A DNA stretch of 64,000 nt, from NCBI RefSeq assembly GCF_001643015.1, contig NZ_CP015622.1, positions 2,307,358 to 2,371,357 of the forward strand, read 5' to 3'. Origin of the DNA: Corynebacterium crudilactis (GTDB lineage: Bacteria; Actinomycetota; Actinomycetes; Mycobacteriales; Mycobacteriaceae). The notes beneath the pieces were generated by a model that worked only from the letters and a program-made list of their open reading frames with translations, was not told where the DNA came from and did no database searches. Of the stretch, positions 34,648 to 43,893 are shown piece after piece. The number at the start of each line of letters is the position of its first letter. The first letter of the stretch is position 1. The position numbers and the translations under genes were made by a program.

Positions 34648-36336
34648 TTATTCCTCCTCACTGGAATGGTCAATGTAGGTCTCATAAAAGCTTGGGCGTC
34701 CGATTACTTCAGGGCTAAATCCCTTGACATAAGGCTGCACGCCGTAGACAACTGGTTCTTCAAAAAGTGGCAGCACATAGGCTTGTTCAGTGATGTAATC
34801 CTGTGCGGCTGCAGAAGCTGCGGCACGATCAGCTTCCCTGGGGCTGGATGCAATGGCCATCAAAAGCTCTTCCAAATGAGGATCCCCAATATCCATGGAT
34901 TCAGTCATGTTGAGCAGCTCATTGCGGTTGGTGGAATACAGCTGGGATTTCAGTACGTCATAATCAGCACGACCCACCATGGTGTGTCGGACTTGGATTT
35001 TTCCTAGTTCCTTGGAATCCGCATCCTGTGATGCTTGATCACCTGGATTGAGATTGACCTTGATACCCAGTTCACCGAGTTGTTCTTGAACCATGATGAC
35101 TACTTCACGTGAACGAGGCTGTGGCAGTGCTTCATTGAAGGTGAGTTCTAGTAGTTCTCCATCTTTGCGTCGCATGCCATCGTCATCTAATGTCCAGCCA
35201 GCTTCATCGAGCAGTGTTACTGCTTTATCGACGTCATAGATATAAGCGTCGACCTGCTCTTTATAGCCCAATGCGTTTTTCCCCAGCACGGAGGTAGCCA
35301 GTGGGTAGGACTCACTGAACAACACGCGCATGATCTTTTCACGGTCAATCGCGTGGATCAGAGCTTGGCGTACTCGGATATCAGACAGTAGTTCATCTTT
35401 GAAACGGAAGTTGAAGCTGTTGTTCACACCATTGGTGGCAGCTGAAATGATGGTGATGCCTTCATTTTTCAGGTGTGCTTCCACTGGAGCTTCAATCTGA
35501 CGGGCAATATCACCTTGTCCTGCAACAACTGCACCGATGCGCACAGATTCTTCACCGGCAAGCACATAGTTGACAGCATCAAGTTTGGCGCGACCTTGGT
35601 GCTCGCGTGCTGGTGCAGCCCAGTCATAATCTTCACGAGCAGACAGGGTGAGGTTAGTACCTAAGGTTTCATCAGTGATCACAAATGGACCGGATCCGAT
35701 GATATTTTCAGCGTTGCCCGGGGCGAATTCCTCATTGGCGAAATCCAAGGTGGCATCGGCATAAAGACCAGCATTGAAGGAGCTGGTAGCTTGGGCGAAA
35801 CCTGGTGCAGGTTCAGTGAAGTGGAAGCGGACAGTGTCCTCATCTACTACTTCGCCGTGGTTATAATTGGTGATCTGTTCAGAAATCGTGAGTCGACGGT
35901 CTTTATCACCGAGACCGTAGAGATCGAAGTTTTTCACTACGTTTTCTGCAGTCAAGGGGGTGCCATCGGAGTAGGTGACATCGGTGCGAATATTGAATGT
36001 AAATTCAGTCGCATCCTCATTGATTTCCGGCAGTTCAGTGGCAATCCATGGGCTTAATTCTAAGGTTTCGGGATCTTGGTAGAGCAAGCGGTCTGCAATG
36101 TTGTTCACTACGCTGCCGTTTGGATAAAAACCTGCTGATGGCGGATACAGCGTGCGGAAGAACTGTGGCTCTAAGTAGGTAAGAGTGTTGTCTTCTGTTT
36201 CTGTGGGCTGGGCAGTGCAGCCGGACAAAATAGCTAATCCTGCCAGCGTAGCGGCAGTGACTGTTGCGAGCTTGCGGGCTCTTGAGCGCGGTTTGGTCTC
36301 GGGGGAGCCAAGACCGTGCCTGTGCTTTTTAAACAC
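34648..36336 (-). CDS. Peptide-type ABC importer substrate-binding lipoprotein
   Basis: The 562-residue family 5 solute-binding protein has a long basic leader ending in the lipobox LSGC (Cys near residue 40). Its family signatures are TYSDGTPLTAENVVKNF and IRVRQALIHAIDREKIM. It should bind a peptide, opine or other small hydrophilic compound; related proteins with fused CMD/AhpD neighbours are thought to import unusual sulfur or carbon sources. GTG at 36336 has TGGAGG upstream. It is the first gene of the operon, divergent from the FAD/NAD(P)-binding gene. Confidence 0.93.
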   Translation of the reverse strand: MFKKHRHGLGSPETKPRSRARKLATVTAATLAGLAILSGCTAQPTETEDNTLTYLEPQFFRTLYPPSAGFYPNGSVVNNIADRLLYQDPETLELSPWIATELPEINEDATEFTFNIRTDVTYSDGTPLTAENVVKNFDLYGLGDKDRRLTISEQITNYNHGEVVDEDTVRFHFTEPAPGFAQATSSFNAGLYADATLDFANEEFAPGNAENIIGSGPFVITDETLGTNLTLSAREDYDWAAPAREHQGRAKLDAVNYVLAGEESVRIGAVVAGQGDIARQIEAPVEAHLKNEGITIISAATNGVNNSFNFRFKDELLSDIRVRQALIHAIDREKIMRVLFSESYPLATSVLGKNALGYKEQVDAYIYDVDKAVTLLDEAGWTLDDDGMRRKDGELLELTFNEALPQPRSREVVIMVQEQLGELGIKVNLNPGDQASQDADSKELGKIQVRHTMVGRADYDVLKSQLYSTNRNELLNMTESMDIGDPHLEELLMAIASSPREADRAAASAAAQDYITEQAYVLPLFEEPVVYGVQPYVKGFSPEVIGRPSFYETYIDHSSEEE

Positions 36337-36410
36337 TAGGCTTACCTCCAGTGAATCATTTAAGTTTGTTTACGCGTTAATTAATTTATTCACCAGAACT
36401 TAACACACTT

Positions 36411-36459
36411 TTAGACCAAGCGGTATATTGGATTAGACTGAGTGGTCTAAGTAAGACCA
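36411..36459. promoter_or_regulatory. Two McbR-type sites and an overlapping dyad in a divergent promoter
   Basis: TAGAC-N6-GTCTA, the consensus I recall for McbR (the S-adenosylhomocysteine-responsive sulfur repressor of C. glutamicum), is present perfectly at 36434-36449. With one mismatch it is also present at 36412-36427. TGGTCTAAGTAAGACCA (36443-36459) is an overlapping 6-5-6 dyad. All lie between the start codons of the importer operon and the FAD-protein operon, so one set could control both. Confidence 0.7.
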
Positions 36460-36496
36460 TTAACGCAGTGCATTTTTCGTTGAGCAGGAGTTTTTT

Positions 36497-38440
36497 GTGA
36501 GCACCAATAACAAGCACGTGGCCATCGTCGGGGTTGGCCCCAGGGGTATTTCTGTACTCGAAAGGATCGCAGCAGCCCTCAATCATGCGCCACAGCCCGA
36601 CTCTGAACTCACCATCCACCTCATTGAAAAATCTCAGATGGGTGCAGGCAGCATTTGGCGCACTGATCAAACACGCACATTATGCATGAACACGCTGGCC
36701 GGTGCCGTCACGCTTTTCACAGAACCTGGTTCTACAGTGATCTCACCCGTTGTGGAAGGACCCCTGCAATTTGATTGGATCCGGCTCCTGCGCGGAGATG
36801 CAGATTTAAGTGGCATCCCAGAAAAGGCCATTGAGCTTTTCCGCACCTACCCCCCAGAGATTTCTGTTGCGGAGGATTTTAGGGAAGAACTAAGCAACAC
36901 CGTTATCCAATCAAATCCTTCACGCGCACTGTATGGCGCATATTTGCGATGGGCTTTTGATGTCGCACTACATTTATTGCCCGAGTGGGTGAAGGTAGAA
37001 CAGCATCATGCTCGCGCAATTGGCCTGCGTGAAGATGGCGAGCACGATGTCATCACTCTAGATAATGCCGAGATGATTTCTGTTGATTCCACAGTGCTAT
37101 CCATCGGATGGCAAACGCCTGCTCCAAATGCGGAAGAACAATCGATCATGGCAGCACTGGAAGAGCATTCCAATCTTGCCTGGGTGAAACCCGGAAACCC
37201 GGTGGTACAAAACGCCAGCATCATTCCGGCAGGCGAAGAAGTACTCGTGCGCGGTTTGGGCATGGGATTTTTCGATATCATGGCGCTGACCACCATTGAT
37301 CGTGGCGGCGTTTTCCATGAGGATCCCAGCACTCGTTCCGGACTACGCTATGAAGCCTCGGGGCAAGAGCCACACTTTGTTATTTCTTCCGGACGCGGCT
37401 ACCCCTACCTTCCAAAATCTGATTATAAGTCCTTGCCACCGGGAGCCAAACTGGCGCGTCTCAAGGCTGTCATTGCAGCAATCAATGCACAAAACCGTGG
37501 TGTCGCATCCATTAATTACGATATGGAAGTATGGCCTGCTGTGGCACGCGATTCCTATGAAGCTTTTTATGAAACCCTCAACCGGGTCAATCCAGAAGCT
37601 ATCCACACGAGTCTGGATAAAATTGTGGAGATTATTGATGAGGTGGACGTCGATAAGCTGCCTAAAGCCCTCGCAGCACATGCGGCTGAAGGCTTTGACC
37701 TGCAGGATTGGGAATTTCCGCTCGCGGGAATTAATGAAAGCGCTGAGGCGCTGACCACTCGTATCGCCGATGGTCTGGCCCGCGATATTCGCCACGCTGT
37801 ACTCGCCTGGGACAGCCCGCTCAAATCTGCGCTCTGGTCAATCTCCGCTGCCCGCAAACCCAGCTCCATCCTGGGCGCGGAAGGCCGATTCACTTTCGAA
37901 TCCAGGCGCAACCGCTTCGCCGCCGTCATGGCGATTGGCCAAATGGTCGGCTCCGGCCCTCCACTTTTCCGCACCCGCGAACTACTTGCGCTTATCGACG
38001 CTGGCCTCGCCCACTTCATCGGCGCCCGCCCGCGACTCAGCGTCCATAACGGACAGTGGCAGCTGGCCTCCACCACCACCGGCGATGCACCCGTGCGCGC
38101 AGACGTCCTGGTTGATGCCTGGATGCACAACCCCGATGTCCGCCGCAGCGCCGATCCCCTTGCACTATCACTAGAAGAAGCTGGCCGAGTACGCGCATTC
38201 AACGACTACTCCACCGACGGCACCGCAGCACCAACTGGTTCCCCCGAAGTTGACCCAGCCACCCGTTTACTCGTGCATCCAAATGGAAACTTAGATCCAC
38301 GCGTGCATTTGATTGGCATCCCCACCTATGGGCAATTGCCAGATACCACCATCTCCCCCATGCCCGGAACCAACCCCCTGATGCTGCAAGAAACGGATAA
38401 AACTGCCGTTCACGTGTTAAGACACCTCGGGTTGATCTAG
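36497..38440 (+). CDS. FAD/NAD(P)-binding protein (HI0933/NAD_binding_9-like)
   Basis: The 647-residue flavoprotein starts with a Rossmann motif (VAIVGVGPRGISVLERIAAA, residues 8-27) and an adenine-binding stretch (ELTIHLIEKSQMGAGSIW). A hallmark of the PF13454 group, RALYGAYLRWAFD, appears near residue 144. Such proteins are predicted monooxygenases or oxidoreductases with few characterised members. GTG at 36497 follows AGGAG. It is followed by a class III aminotransferase with a 47-base gap, so the pair is probably co-transcribed. Lysine/ornithine N-hydroxylase-like chemistry on an imported amine is one possibility. Confidence 0.85.
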   Translation: MSTNNKHVAIVGVGPRGISVLERIAAALNHAPQPDSELTIHLIEKSQMGAGSIWRTDQTRTLCMNTLAGAVTLFTEPGSTVISPVVEGPLQFDWIRLLRGDADLSGIPEKAIELFRTYPPEISVAEDFREELSNTVIQSNPSRALYGAYLRWAFDVALHLLPEWVKVEQHHARAIGLREDGEHDVITLDNAEMISVDSTVLSIGWQTPAPNAEEQSIMAALEEHSNLAWVKPGNPVVQNASIIPAGEEVLVRGLGMGFFDIMALTTIDRGGVFHEDPSTRSGLRYEASGQEPHFVISSGRGYPYLPKSDYKSLPPGAKLARLKAVIAAINAQNRGVASINYDMEVWPAVARDSYEAFYETLNRVNPEAIHTSLDKIVEIIDEVDVDKLPKALAAHAAEGFDLQDWEFPLAGINESAEALTTRIADGLARDIRHAVLAWDSPLKSALWSISAARKPSSILGAEGRFTFESRRNRFAAVMAIGQMVGSGPPLFRTRELLALIDAGLAHFIGARPRLSVHNGQWQLASTTTGDAPVRADVLVDAWMHNPDVRRSADPLALSLEEAGRVRAFNDYSTDGTAAPTGSPEVDPATRLLVHPNGNLDPRVHLIGIPTYGQLPDTTISPMPGTNPLMLQETDKTAVHVLRHLGLI

Positions 38441-38487
38441 GGTGTGGGATACATACTGACTGATTAATCTTTGGGGAGTGAACTGCG

Positions 38488-39882
38488 TTGTCATTGAAGG
38501 GTTACACCAATTTCGCTGGTGAATTCATCGAATTCGGGTCTGCACAAGCAAAGGAAGAGGAAAAGCGCGCATTTAATAATGATCGCGCACACGTCTTCCA
38601 CTCATGGTCCGCACAAAACAAGATCAGCCCCAAAGTTTGGGCAGCAGCCGAAGGATCAACGCTCTACGACTTCGATGGCAACACCTTTTTCGACATGGGC
38701 TCACAGCTCGTCTCCGCAAACTTGGGACACAACAACTCTCGTTTGGTTCAGGCAATCCAGCACCAAGCAACACGCCTGACCAATATCAACCCTGCATTCG
38801 GCAACGATGTCCGTTCTGATGTGGCAGCCCAAATCATCGACATGACCCCCGGGGATTTCTCCCAGGTGTTCTTCACCAACGGCGGTGCAGATGCCATAGA
38901 ACATTCAATCCGCATGGCACGACTGCACACTGGACGCAATAAAATCCTGTCCGCATACCGCAGCTACCACGGCGCAACTGGTTCCTCGATGATGCTCACC
39001 GGAGAAAACCGCCGTTTGGGTAACCCCACTACAGATGGCGATATCTACCATTTCTGGGCACCGTTCCTGTACCGTTCTTCTTTCTTCGCCACCTCAGAAG
39101 CTGAAGAAAGCGAACGCGCTTTAAAGCACCTGGAAGATGTCATCGCATTCGAAGGCGCCAACATGATCGCCGCGATCGTTCTGGAACCAGTGGTTGGCTC
39201 CTCCGGAATCATCGTTCCACCAGCTGGCTACCTCAATGGTGTGCGCGAACTATGCGATAAGCACGGCATTTTGTTCATCGCGGACGAAGTCATGGTGGGC
39301 TTTGGTCGCACTGGAAAACTCTTTGCTTACGAGCACGCTGGCGAAAACTTCCAGCCAGACATGATCGCTTTCGCCAAGGGAGTCAACGCAGGTTATGTCC
39401 CACTGGGTGGTGTCATCATGACTCAGGAAATTCGCGATACCTTTGGCGATACCGCTTATTCCGGTGGCCTCACCTATTCCGGACACCCATTGGCAGTTGC
39501 TCCAGCAAAGGCCGCCCTAGATATTTATGCAGAGGGAGAAATCATCCCTCGCGTTGCTGCCCTTGGTTCCGAAGTAATCGAACCTCGCCTTCGTGCATTG
39601 GCTGAATCCAAGGACGTAATCGGCGATGTTCGTGGCGTGGGATTCTTCTGGGCTATGGAATTTGTTTCCGATGCTGCTGCCAAAACTCCAGCTAGCGCAG
39701 ATGCCATGGCGGCCGGTGCCGAAGCATTTAAGAAGCATGGTGTGTGGCCAATGATTTCCGGCCACCGCTTCCACATCGCACCGCCGTTGACGTCAAGCGA
39801 AGAAGAAATCAACGCTTTGCTTGATGCCATTGAAGCAGCTGCGCAGGCTATTGAAAATGCTATTTCGGGAGCGCTTTTCTAA
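38488..39882 (+). CDS. Class III pyridoxal-phosphate aminotransferase
   Basis: The 464-residue enzyme shows the omega-aminotransferase fold. The PLP aspartate is in IADEVMVGFGRTG, the Schiff-base Lys in AFAKGVNAGYVPLGG, and the substrate-arginine region is near GLTYSGHPLA. It moves an amino group between an amine or amino acid and a keto acid. The start is TTG at 38488 (MSLKGYTNFAGEF) with GGGGAG upstream. It probably forms an operon with the FAD/NAD(P)-binding gene and acts on the compound brought in by the divergent importer. Confidence 0.92.
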   Translation: MSLKGYTNFAGEFIEFGSAQAKEEEKRAFNNDRAHVFHSWSAQNKISPKVWAAAEGSTLYDFDGNTFFDMGSQLVSANLGHNNSRLVQAIQHQATRLTNINPAFGNDVRSDVAAQIIDMTPGDFSQVFFTNGGADAIEHSIRMARLHTGRNKILSAYRSYHGATGSSMMLTGENRRLGNPTTDGDIYHFWAPFLYRSSFFATSEAEESERALKHLEDVIAFEGANMIAAIVLEPVVGSSGIIVPPAGYLNGVRELCDKHGILFIADEVMVGFGRTGKLFAYEHAGENFQPDMIAFAKGVNAGYVPLGGVIMTQEIRDTFGDTAYSGGLTYSGHPLAVAPAKAALDIYAEGEIIPRVAALGSEVIEPRLRALAESKDVIGDVRGVGFFWAMEFVSDAAAKTPASADAMAAGAEAFKKHGVWPMISGHRFHIAPPLTSSEEEINALLDAIEAAAQAIENAISGALF

Positions 39883-39888
39883 GGCAGG

Positions 39889-40530
39889 TTGAGCCCTAGT
39901 CCTAGGGTGCATCCACCGATTGAATCCGCCCTGCGCTATCTTTACCTCTTCATTTTCCCCTTCGTCATGGTGTCCATGATGCTCACCGTCATGTTGGGTG
40001 CAATGCATGAGCCAGGCTCAAAGGATATGCCGGTTGCAGTAGTTGGCCAGACTATTGAACAGGCCGAGCAGACCATTGCGGGTCTGGAAGAAAACATGGA
40101 GGGTCTCTTCGTTTTTGAGGCCAGTGATAATACGGAAGAAACCAGGCAGCTGGTGGCTAACCGTAATCTTGTGAGCGCTCTGGTTCTGCCTTCTATGGAC
40201 GTTCCACAGGCAACTATTATCACCAACCAGTCCGGCAACAGCAGTGCAAAAATGGTTGTTGGTCAGGTATTTAGCCAAGTAATGTCAGCGGAGCAGATCC
40301 CTGTGGTTGAAGAAGATATTGCACCGCTGCTAACTATCGATTCCATGGGTACTGTCTCCATGTACATTGCTATGGGTTGGATTTTGTCTGGCTTCATGAT
40401 GATCGTCGTGGGAGCTAATGCTGCGCCTGCTAGCCGTGCGCTGCGCAAGCTTCTTCCACTCCTTGTTATCTATTCTGCATTCGTCCACTTTCTGGGGGGT
40501 CGGGCCCGTTCGCCACAGCCCAGAGCGTAA
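39889..40530 (+). pseudogene. N-terminal part of a disrupted ABC-2/YhgE-like membrane protein gene
   Basis: The 213-residue frame has an N-terminal membrane segment (about 15-38), an extracytoplasmic domain (KDMPVAVVGQTIEQAEQ ... DVPQATIITNQSGN) and two more membrane segments (about 150-200), as in YhgE/Pip or ABC-2-type proteins. It then ends abruptly in HFLGG followed by RARSPQPRA, which is not membrane-like. The expected C-terminal end of such a protein (ETIRSILYFDGDN...) appears 630 bases later at 41170-41427. A segment carrying another gene lies in between, and about 100 residues of the protein are missing. It is therefore most likely a broken gene. Confidence 0.7.
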
Positions 40531-40605
40531 ACCTTCATTGTAAGATCCGCCCTATAGTAGTGAAACCAGTCAGCTCTTTAGGAGTGGAGTTGCGCTCGAA
40601 GAGAA

Positions 40606-41106
40606 ATGGAGATCATGATGGCGATGTATTTTCTCGCGCTGCTTTTTGCTTTCGTGGTGCCTTTCGCGATGTGGGCGGTTCCTACATATTTCTCGTTCCA
40701 CGCCCGTCAGCGCAGCACCATTCGGGTGTCCGCCACCATGTCGGCGATTTTTACGAGCATTGGTGCGCTCGGCGTTCTCGCCTGGACCGCTGTTGATGAT
40801 TTCAACGACTATCCCGGCTATACCTGTACTCTACGAGACGGCTATGTGCCAGATGGGCTGCCCGACGACTGGTTTCCGCCTGTGACGTCTTCTCCCACTG
40901 ACAGTTTTCCTCCCACCATCGGGTGGTCCAGTGGATTGGAAATTTTCCCAGTGGGGATGCGCTGCTCCTACTGGGTCACCGATAATCCGGAATTTATGAT
41001 CACCACCCACAGTCACTGGCTTTACACCCTTGTGTTCTACGGATTGATTGGTATCGCGGTGCTTCAGATTATTCGCGCAGTAAGAGCCAACAGGACCGCG
41101 GGATGA
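40606..41106 (+). CDS. Unknown membrane protein lying inside the disrupted gene
   Basis: The product of up to 166 residues has two N-terminal membrane segments (MAMYFLALLFAFVVPFAMW and an Ala/Thr-rich one near residues 45-65). An extracytoplasmic loop of about 70 residues contains two Cys (CTLRDG ... MRCSYW) and could form a disulfide, and a third membrane segment ends the protein. I recognise no family. The start is ambiguous among several ATGs at 40606-40624. A -10-like TATAGT at 40552 and its own terminator make it an independent unit. Confidence 0.6.
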   Translation: MEIMMAMYFLALLFAFVVPFAMWAVPTYFSFHARQRSTIRVSATMSAIFTSIGALGVLAWTAVDDFNDYPGYTCTLRDGYVPDGLPDDWFPPVTSSPTDSFPPTIGWSSGLEIFPVGMRCSYWVTDNPEFMITTHSHWLYTLVFYGLIGIAVLQIIRAVRANRTAG

Positions 41107-41133
41107 AATCTGGAATCTTATCCAGATTTTTCA
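41106..41133 (+). terminator. Terminator of the inserted membrane protein gene
   Basis: AAATCTGGA (41106-41114) pairs with TCCAGATTT (41121-41129) around ATCTTA, followed directly by Ts. It begins at the stop codon. Confidence 0.8.
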
Positions 41134-41169
41134 GCGCAGGGCGTTGACCACCGACACCACAAATAGCCG

Positions 41170-41427
41170 ATGCCGGCAGCCGTGGAAACCATCCGCTCAA
41201 TCCTGTACTTCGATGGCGATAATGTCAGCGGGCATCTTTATACGCTCCTCATCTGGGGTGCGGTGTCCTTAGCGCTTGTCCTTATCATCGACCACATCAA
41301 GCCGCTTCGCACTAGTACGGATCTGCACGTCTACGATGAAGAATCCGATGCTGAACTGGACGGCGAACAGGCAAAAATGGCACTCATGCCGCAGCCGGCT
41401 GCACAGGAAGAGCTCATAAAGGTCTAA
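41170..41427 (+). pseudogene. C-terminal remnant of the disrupted ABC-2/YhgE-like gene
   Basis: The frame reads MPAAVETIRSILYFDGDN, then one membrane segment (GHLYTLLIWGAVSLALVLIID) and a polar acidic tail (DEESDAELDGEQAKMALMPQ). This matches how YhgE/ABC-2-type proteins end (aromatic ETIRSI-YFDG segment plus last membrane helix). It has no ribosome-binding site of its own and no sensible N-terminus. With 39889-40493 it would make one protein lacking its middle, so I treat it as the other half of the same broken gene. Confidence 0.65.
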
Positions 41428-41449
41428 AGATTTCGCTTTTCGACGCCTC

Positions 41450-41497
41450 CCTCCACTGGAGGTTTTCTCCTTTTAAAAACTTCTGGTGGAGGTTTTT
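41450..41497 (+). terminator. Terminator after the broken gene
   Basis: CCTCCAC (41450-41456) pairs with GTGGAGG (41486-41492) and is followed by TTTTT. A GCTTTTCGACGCCTCCC word precedes it at 41435. Confidence 0.7.
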
Positions 41498-41602
41498 GTG
41501 ATCTAGCTCGTGGATCACAACGCCCTGAGAAATCACCCATTTTTCTTCACAACTGCATTTTTCCTATTAGAAATTTCTTCATGCAGGAGTACGCTGACCA
41601 CC

Positions 41603-42304
41603 ATGATTTTTACTCTCGCAGATTCTGTCTCCCAGGTTGCGCTAGGTCCATCCTGGCTCGACCCTATGGAACTGCTTTCCGGCTCTGGCCCTTTCGGCAG
41701 TTTCATCCTGCCTGCCATGCTTGCCATTGTTTTCATTGAATCAGGATTACTTTTCCCACTTCTGCCTGGTGATTCATTGCTTTTCACAGGCGGATTGCTG
41801 GCGAACCAGGCTGATCCTTTTGCCCCATTGTGGCTCGTGCTTGTGTTGTGCCCCATCGCTGCGATTCTTGGTGATCAGGTGGGCTATTGGATTGGCCATA
41901 AGTTCCACCCACGGCTAACTAACCGTCCTGATGGTCGAATTTTCAAGCAGGAATACCTCAAGCAGACTGAGGAGTTCTTTGAAAAGCATGGCCCTGTGAC
42001 CATTATTTTGTGCCGTTTCGTGCCAATTGTGCGCACCTATGCACCGCTTGTTGCTGGTATGGCGGGTATGCGTTACCGCACCTTCTTCATTTACAACGTG
42101 ATTGGTGGCATTTTGTGGGGCGCTGGTGTGGTTGCTTTGGGTGCTGCGCTGGGTCAGTTCGATTTCGTGCGCAACAATATTGATCTTATTTTCTTGCTGA
42201 TCGTGTTTATCTCAATTGTTCCGGGCCTTATTGGTATGGCTCGCAAACTAGCGACAGGCCGTAAGCAAGCCTCTACCGAAGAAATTCCAGTAGAGGCCTC
42301 TTAA
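41603..42304 (+). CDS. DedA-family membrane protein
   Basis: DedA proteins are membrane transporters or flippases that recycle undecaprenyl phosphate and related lipids. The 233-residue protein has about five membrane segments. Its family features are ESGLLFPLLPGDSLLFTGG and the region GDQVGYWIGHKFHPR, followed by the GxxR-type stretch CRFVPIVRTYAPLVAGMAGM. ATG at 41603 begins a typical DedA N-terminus; an upstream opening to 41510 lacks a ribosome-binding site. It converges with the SDR gene. Confidence 0.9.
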   Translation: MIFTLADSVSQVALGPSWLDPMELLSGSGPFGSFILPAMLAIVFIESGLLFPLLPGDSLLFTGGLLANQADPFAPLWLVLVLCPIAAILGDQVGYWIGHKFHPRLTNRPDGRIFKQEYLKQTEEFFEKHGPVTIILCRFVPIVRTYAPLVAGMAGMRYRTFFIYNVIGGILWGAGVVALGAALGQFDFVRNNIDLIFLLIVFISIVPGLIGMARKLATGRKQASTEEIPVEAS

Positions 42305-42307
42305 GAA

Positions 42308-43018
42308 TTAGGCTTTTCGATCCCCTAATTCCACACGTGGGCGCACGTCCACATTGGTAATTTGGGTGGTTTCGCCAGCGTCAATCACAAACCTGATTGC
42401 GTTGGCGATTTCTTTTGTCTCAATATAGAGCTCAGGCTGGAATTCTTGGCCCTGTGAATCCATCAGACCGCGCAGCATTGGGGTGTTGGTTGGGCCAGGG
42501 CTCACAGTTGTAACGCGGACGCCGTTGTTGGCTTCTTCTTTGCGGAAGGCATCTGCAAGACCGCGAAGCGCATGCTTGCTTGCTGCATAGATGGTGTTGC
42601 CTGGATGCGGTCCATTGCCAGCACCGGAATTGATGAAGATGACATGTCCTGAAGCAGCACGCAAAGCTGGAAGCAGTTGACGGCTCAATTCTGCCGGGAC
42701 AATCACGTTGAGATCAAGATGCGCATGCCATTCGGCAACGCTTCCAGCCTCCACTGTCGTATCACGCGCTACCGCTGCAGCATGCACCAGGGTGTCCACG
42801 CGGTCTAGGTTTTCTAGCTTTCCGACGCTCCCTGCACCCAAGACATCCGCGATGATATCGGTCTCCACAATTTCCACATCTTCGATCTCTGCAAGCGCCT
42901 CAAGTTGCTCCGCATTTCGGCCCAACGCGTAAACGATATGGTCGCGCGCGAGGTCTTTTACGATCTCAATTCCCATGCCTCCGGTGGCTCCAGAAACGAC
43001 CGCGATCTTGTTTTTCAT
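42308..43018 (-). CDS. Short-chain dehydrogenase/reductase
   Basis: The 236-residue SDR has cofactor loop SGATGGMG, the segment HAAAVARDT in place of NNAG, catalytic Ser in FINSGAGNG and YAASK (Tyr-x3-Lys). ATG at 43018 follows GAAAGG, so the shorter start is preferred over TTG at 43024. It is divergent from a TetR-type regulator that probably controls it. The substrate is unknown. Confidence 0.88.
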   Translation of the reverse strand: MKNKIAVVSGATGGMGIEIVKDLARDHIVYALGRNAEQLEALAEIEDVEIVETDIIADVLGAGSVGKLENLDRVDTLVHAAAVARDTTVEAGSVAEWHAHLDLNVIVPAELSRQLLPALRAASGHVIFINSGAGNGPHPGNTIYAASKHALRGLADAFRKEEANNGVRVTTVSPGPTNTPMLRGLMDSQGQEFQPELYIETKEIANAIRFVIDAGETTQITNVDVRPRVELGDRKA

Positions 43019-43149
43019 TGTCAACCTTTCGTATGAATTCTCTGTGTAAAACTAATGATAGATGTTTTATTCAGGGATTTTAGTTGATATGTCCAGTATT
43101 TTTGCGATTTGCTGGTCGTATTGCCCAACAAAGCGTAATCTCAATTAAC

Positions 43150-43893
43150 ATGCCTAGCGAAACTATGAAACCAGCCGTGTCACCAAATTTGGCAGCCACC
43201 TCCACTACCGGACGCCGTCCTGGCCGTCCTACCCAACGCATTCTTTCTGTCGAATCCATAGTTGATCGCACCTTAAAAATTGCGGGCCGTGAAGGATTTA
43301 CCGCAGTAACAATGAACCGCCTTGCCCGAGATATGGGTGTCACCCCACGAGCATTGTATAACCATGTATTAAACCGTCAGGAAATCATCGACCGCGTCTG
43401 GGTACGCATCATTGATGATATTGAGCTTCCAGATCTCGAACCTGAGGATTGGCGCGGTTCAGTGGACACGCTTTGGAACGCTCTGCGCGATCAATTCCGC
43501 GAAGCCCCTCGTGTACTTTTGATCGGATTGGATGAACAAATCTCGCCCCAGGGCACGTCTCCACTGCGCATCGCAGGAGCAGAAAAGACTCTTCACTTCT
43601 TCACCGGCATTGGCCTTTCCCTTAAGGAAGCAACCATTGTCCGAGAAATGATGCTGGCTGATGTCTTTAGCTTCACCCTGACTTCTGATTACAACTACGA
43701 TAATCGCCCAGAAGAAGACCGTGCCGGTGCATTCCATCCAGTGCCTAAGCCGTGGTTGGAACAAAACCCTGACGTCGATGCTCCACTGATCTATCAAGCA
43801 ATTGAAGAGTCCGTCCAATCTTCGGACGAACTCTTCGGCTACATGGTGGATGCGCGCATTGCTTTCATTGAAAAGCTGCTCGCAGCCAAATAA
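43150..43893 (+). CDS. TetR-family transcriptional regulator
   Basis: The 247-residue protein has an N-terminal TetR helix-turn-helix (SVESIVDRTLKIAGREGFTAVTMNRLARDMGVTPRALYNHV) and a helical ligand domain. No ribosome-binding site precedes ATG 43150, but a -10-like TAATCT (43136-43141) ends eight bases before it, which suits a leaderless transcript. An earlier in-frame start at 43084 is possible. Because it is divergent from the SDR gene, it most likely represses that gene and its own. Confidence 0.85.
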   Translation: MPSETMKPAVSPNLAATSTTGRRPGRPTQRILSVESIVDRTLKIAGREGFTAVTMNRLARDMGVTPRALYNHVLNRQEIIDRVWVRIIDDIELPDLEPEDWRGSVDTLWNALRDQFREAPRVLLIGLDEQISPQGTSPLRIAGAEKTLHFFTGIGLSLKEATIVREMMLADVFSFTLTSDYNYDNRPEEDRAGAFHPVPKPWLEQNPDVDAPLIYQAIEESVQSSDELFGYMVDARIAFIEKLLAAK

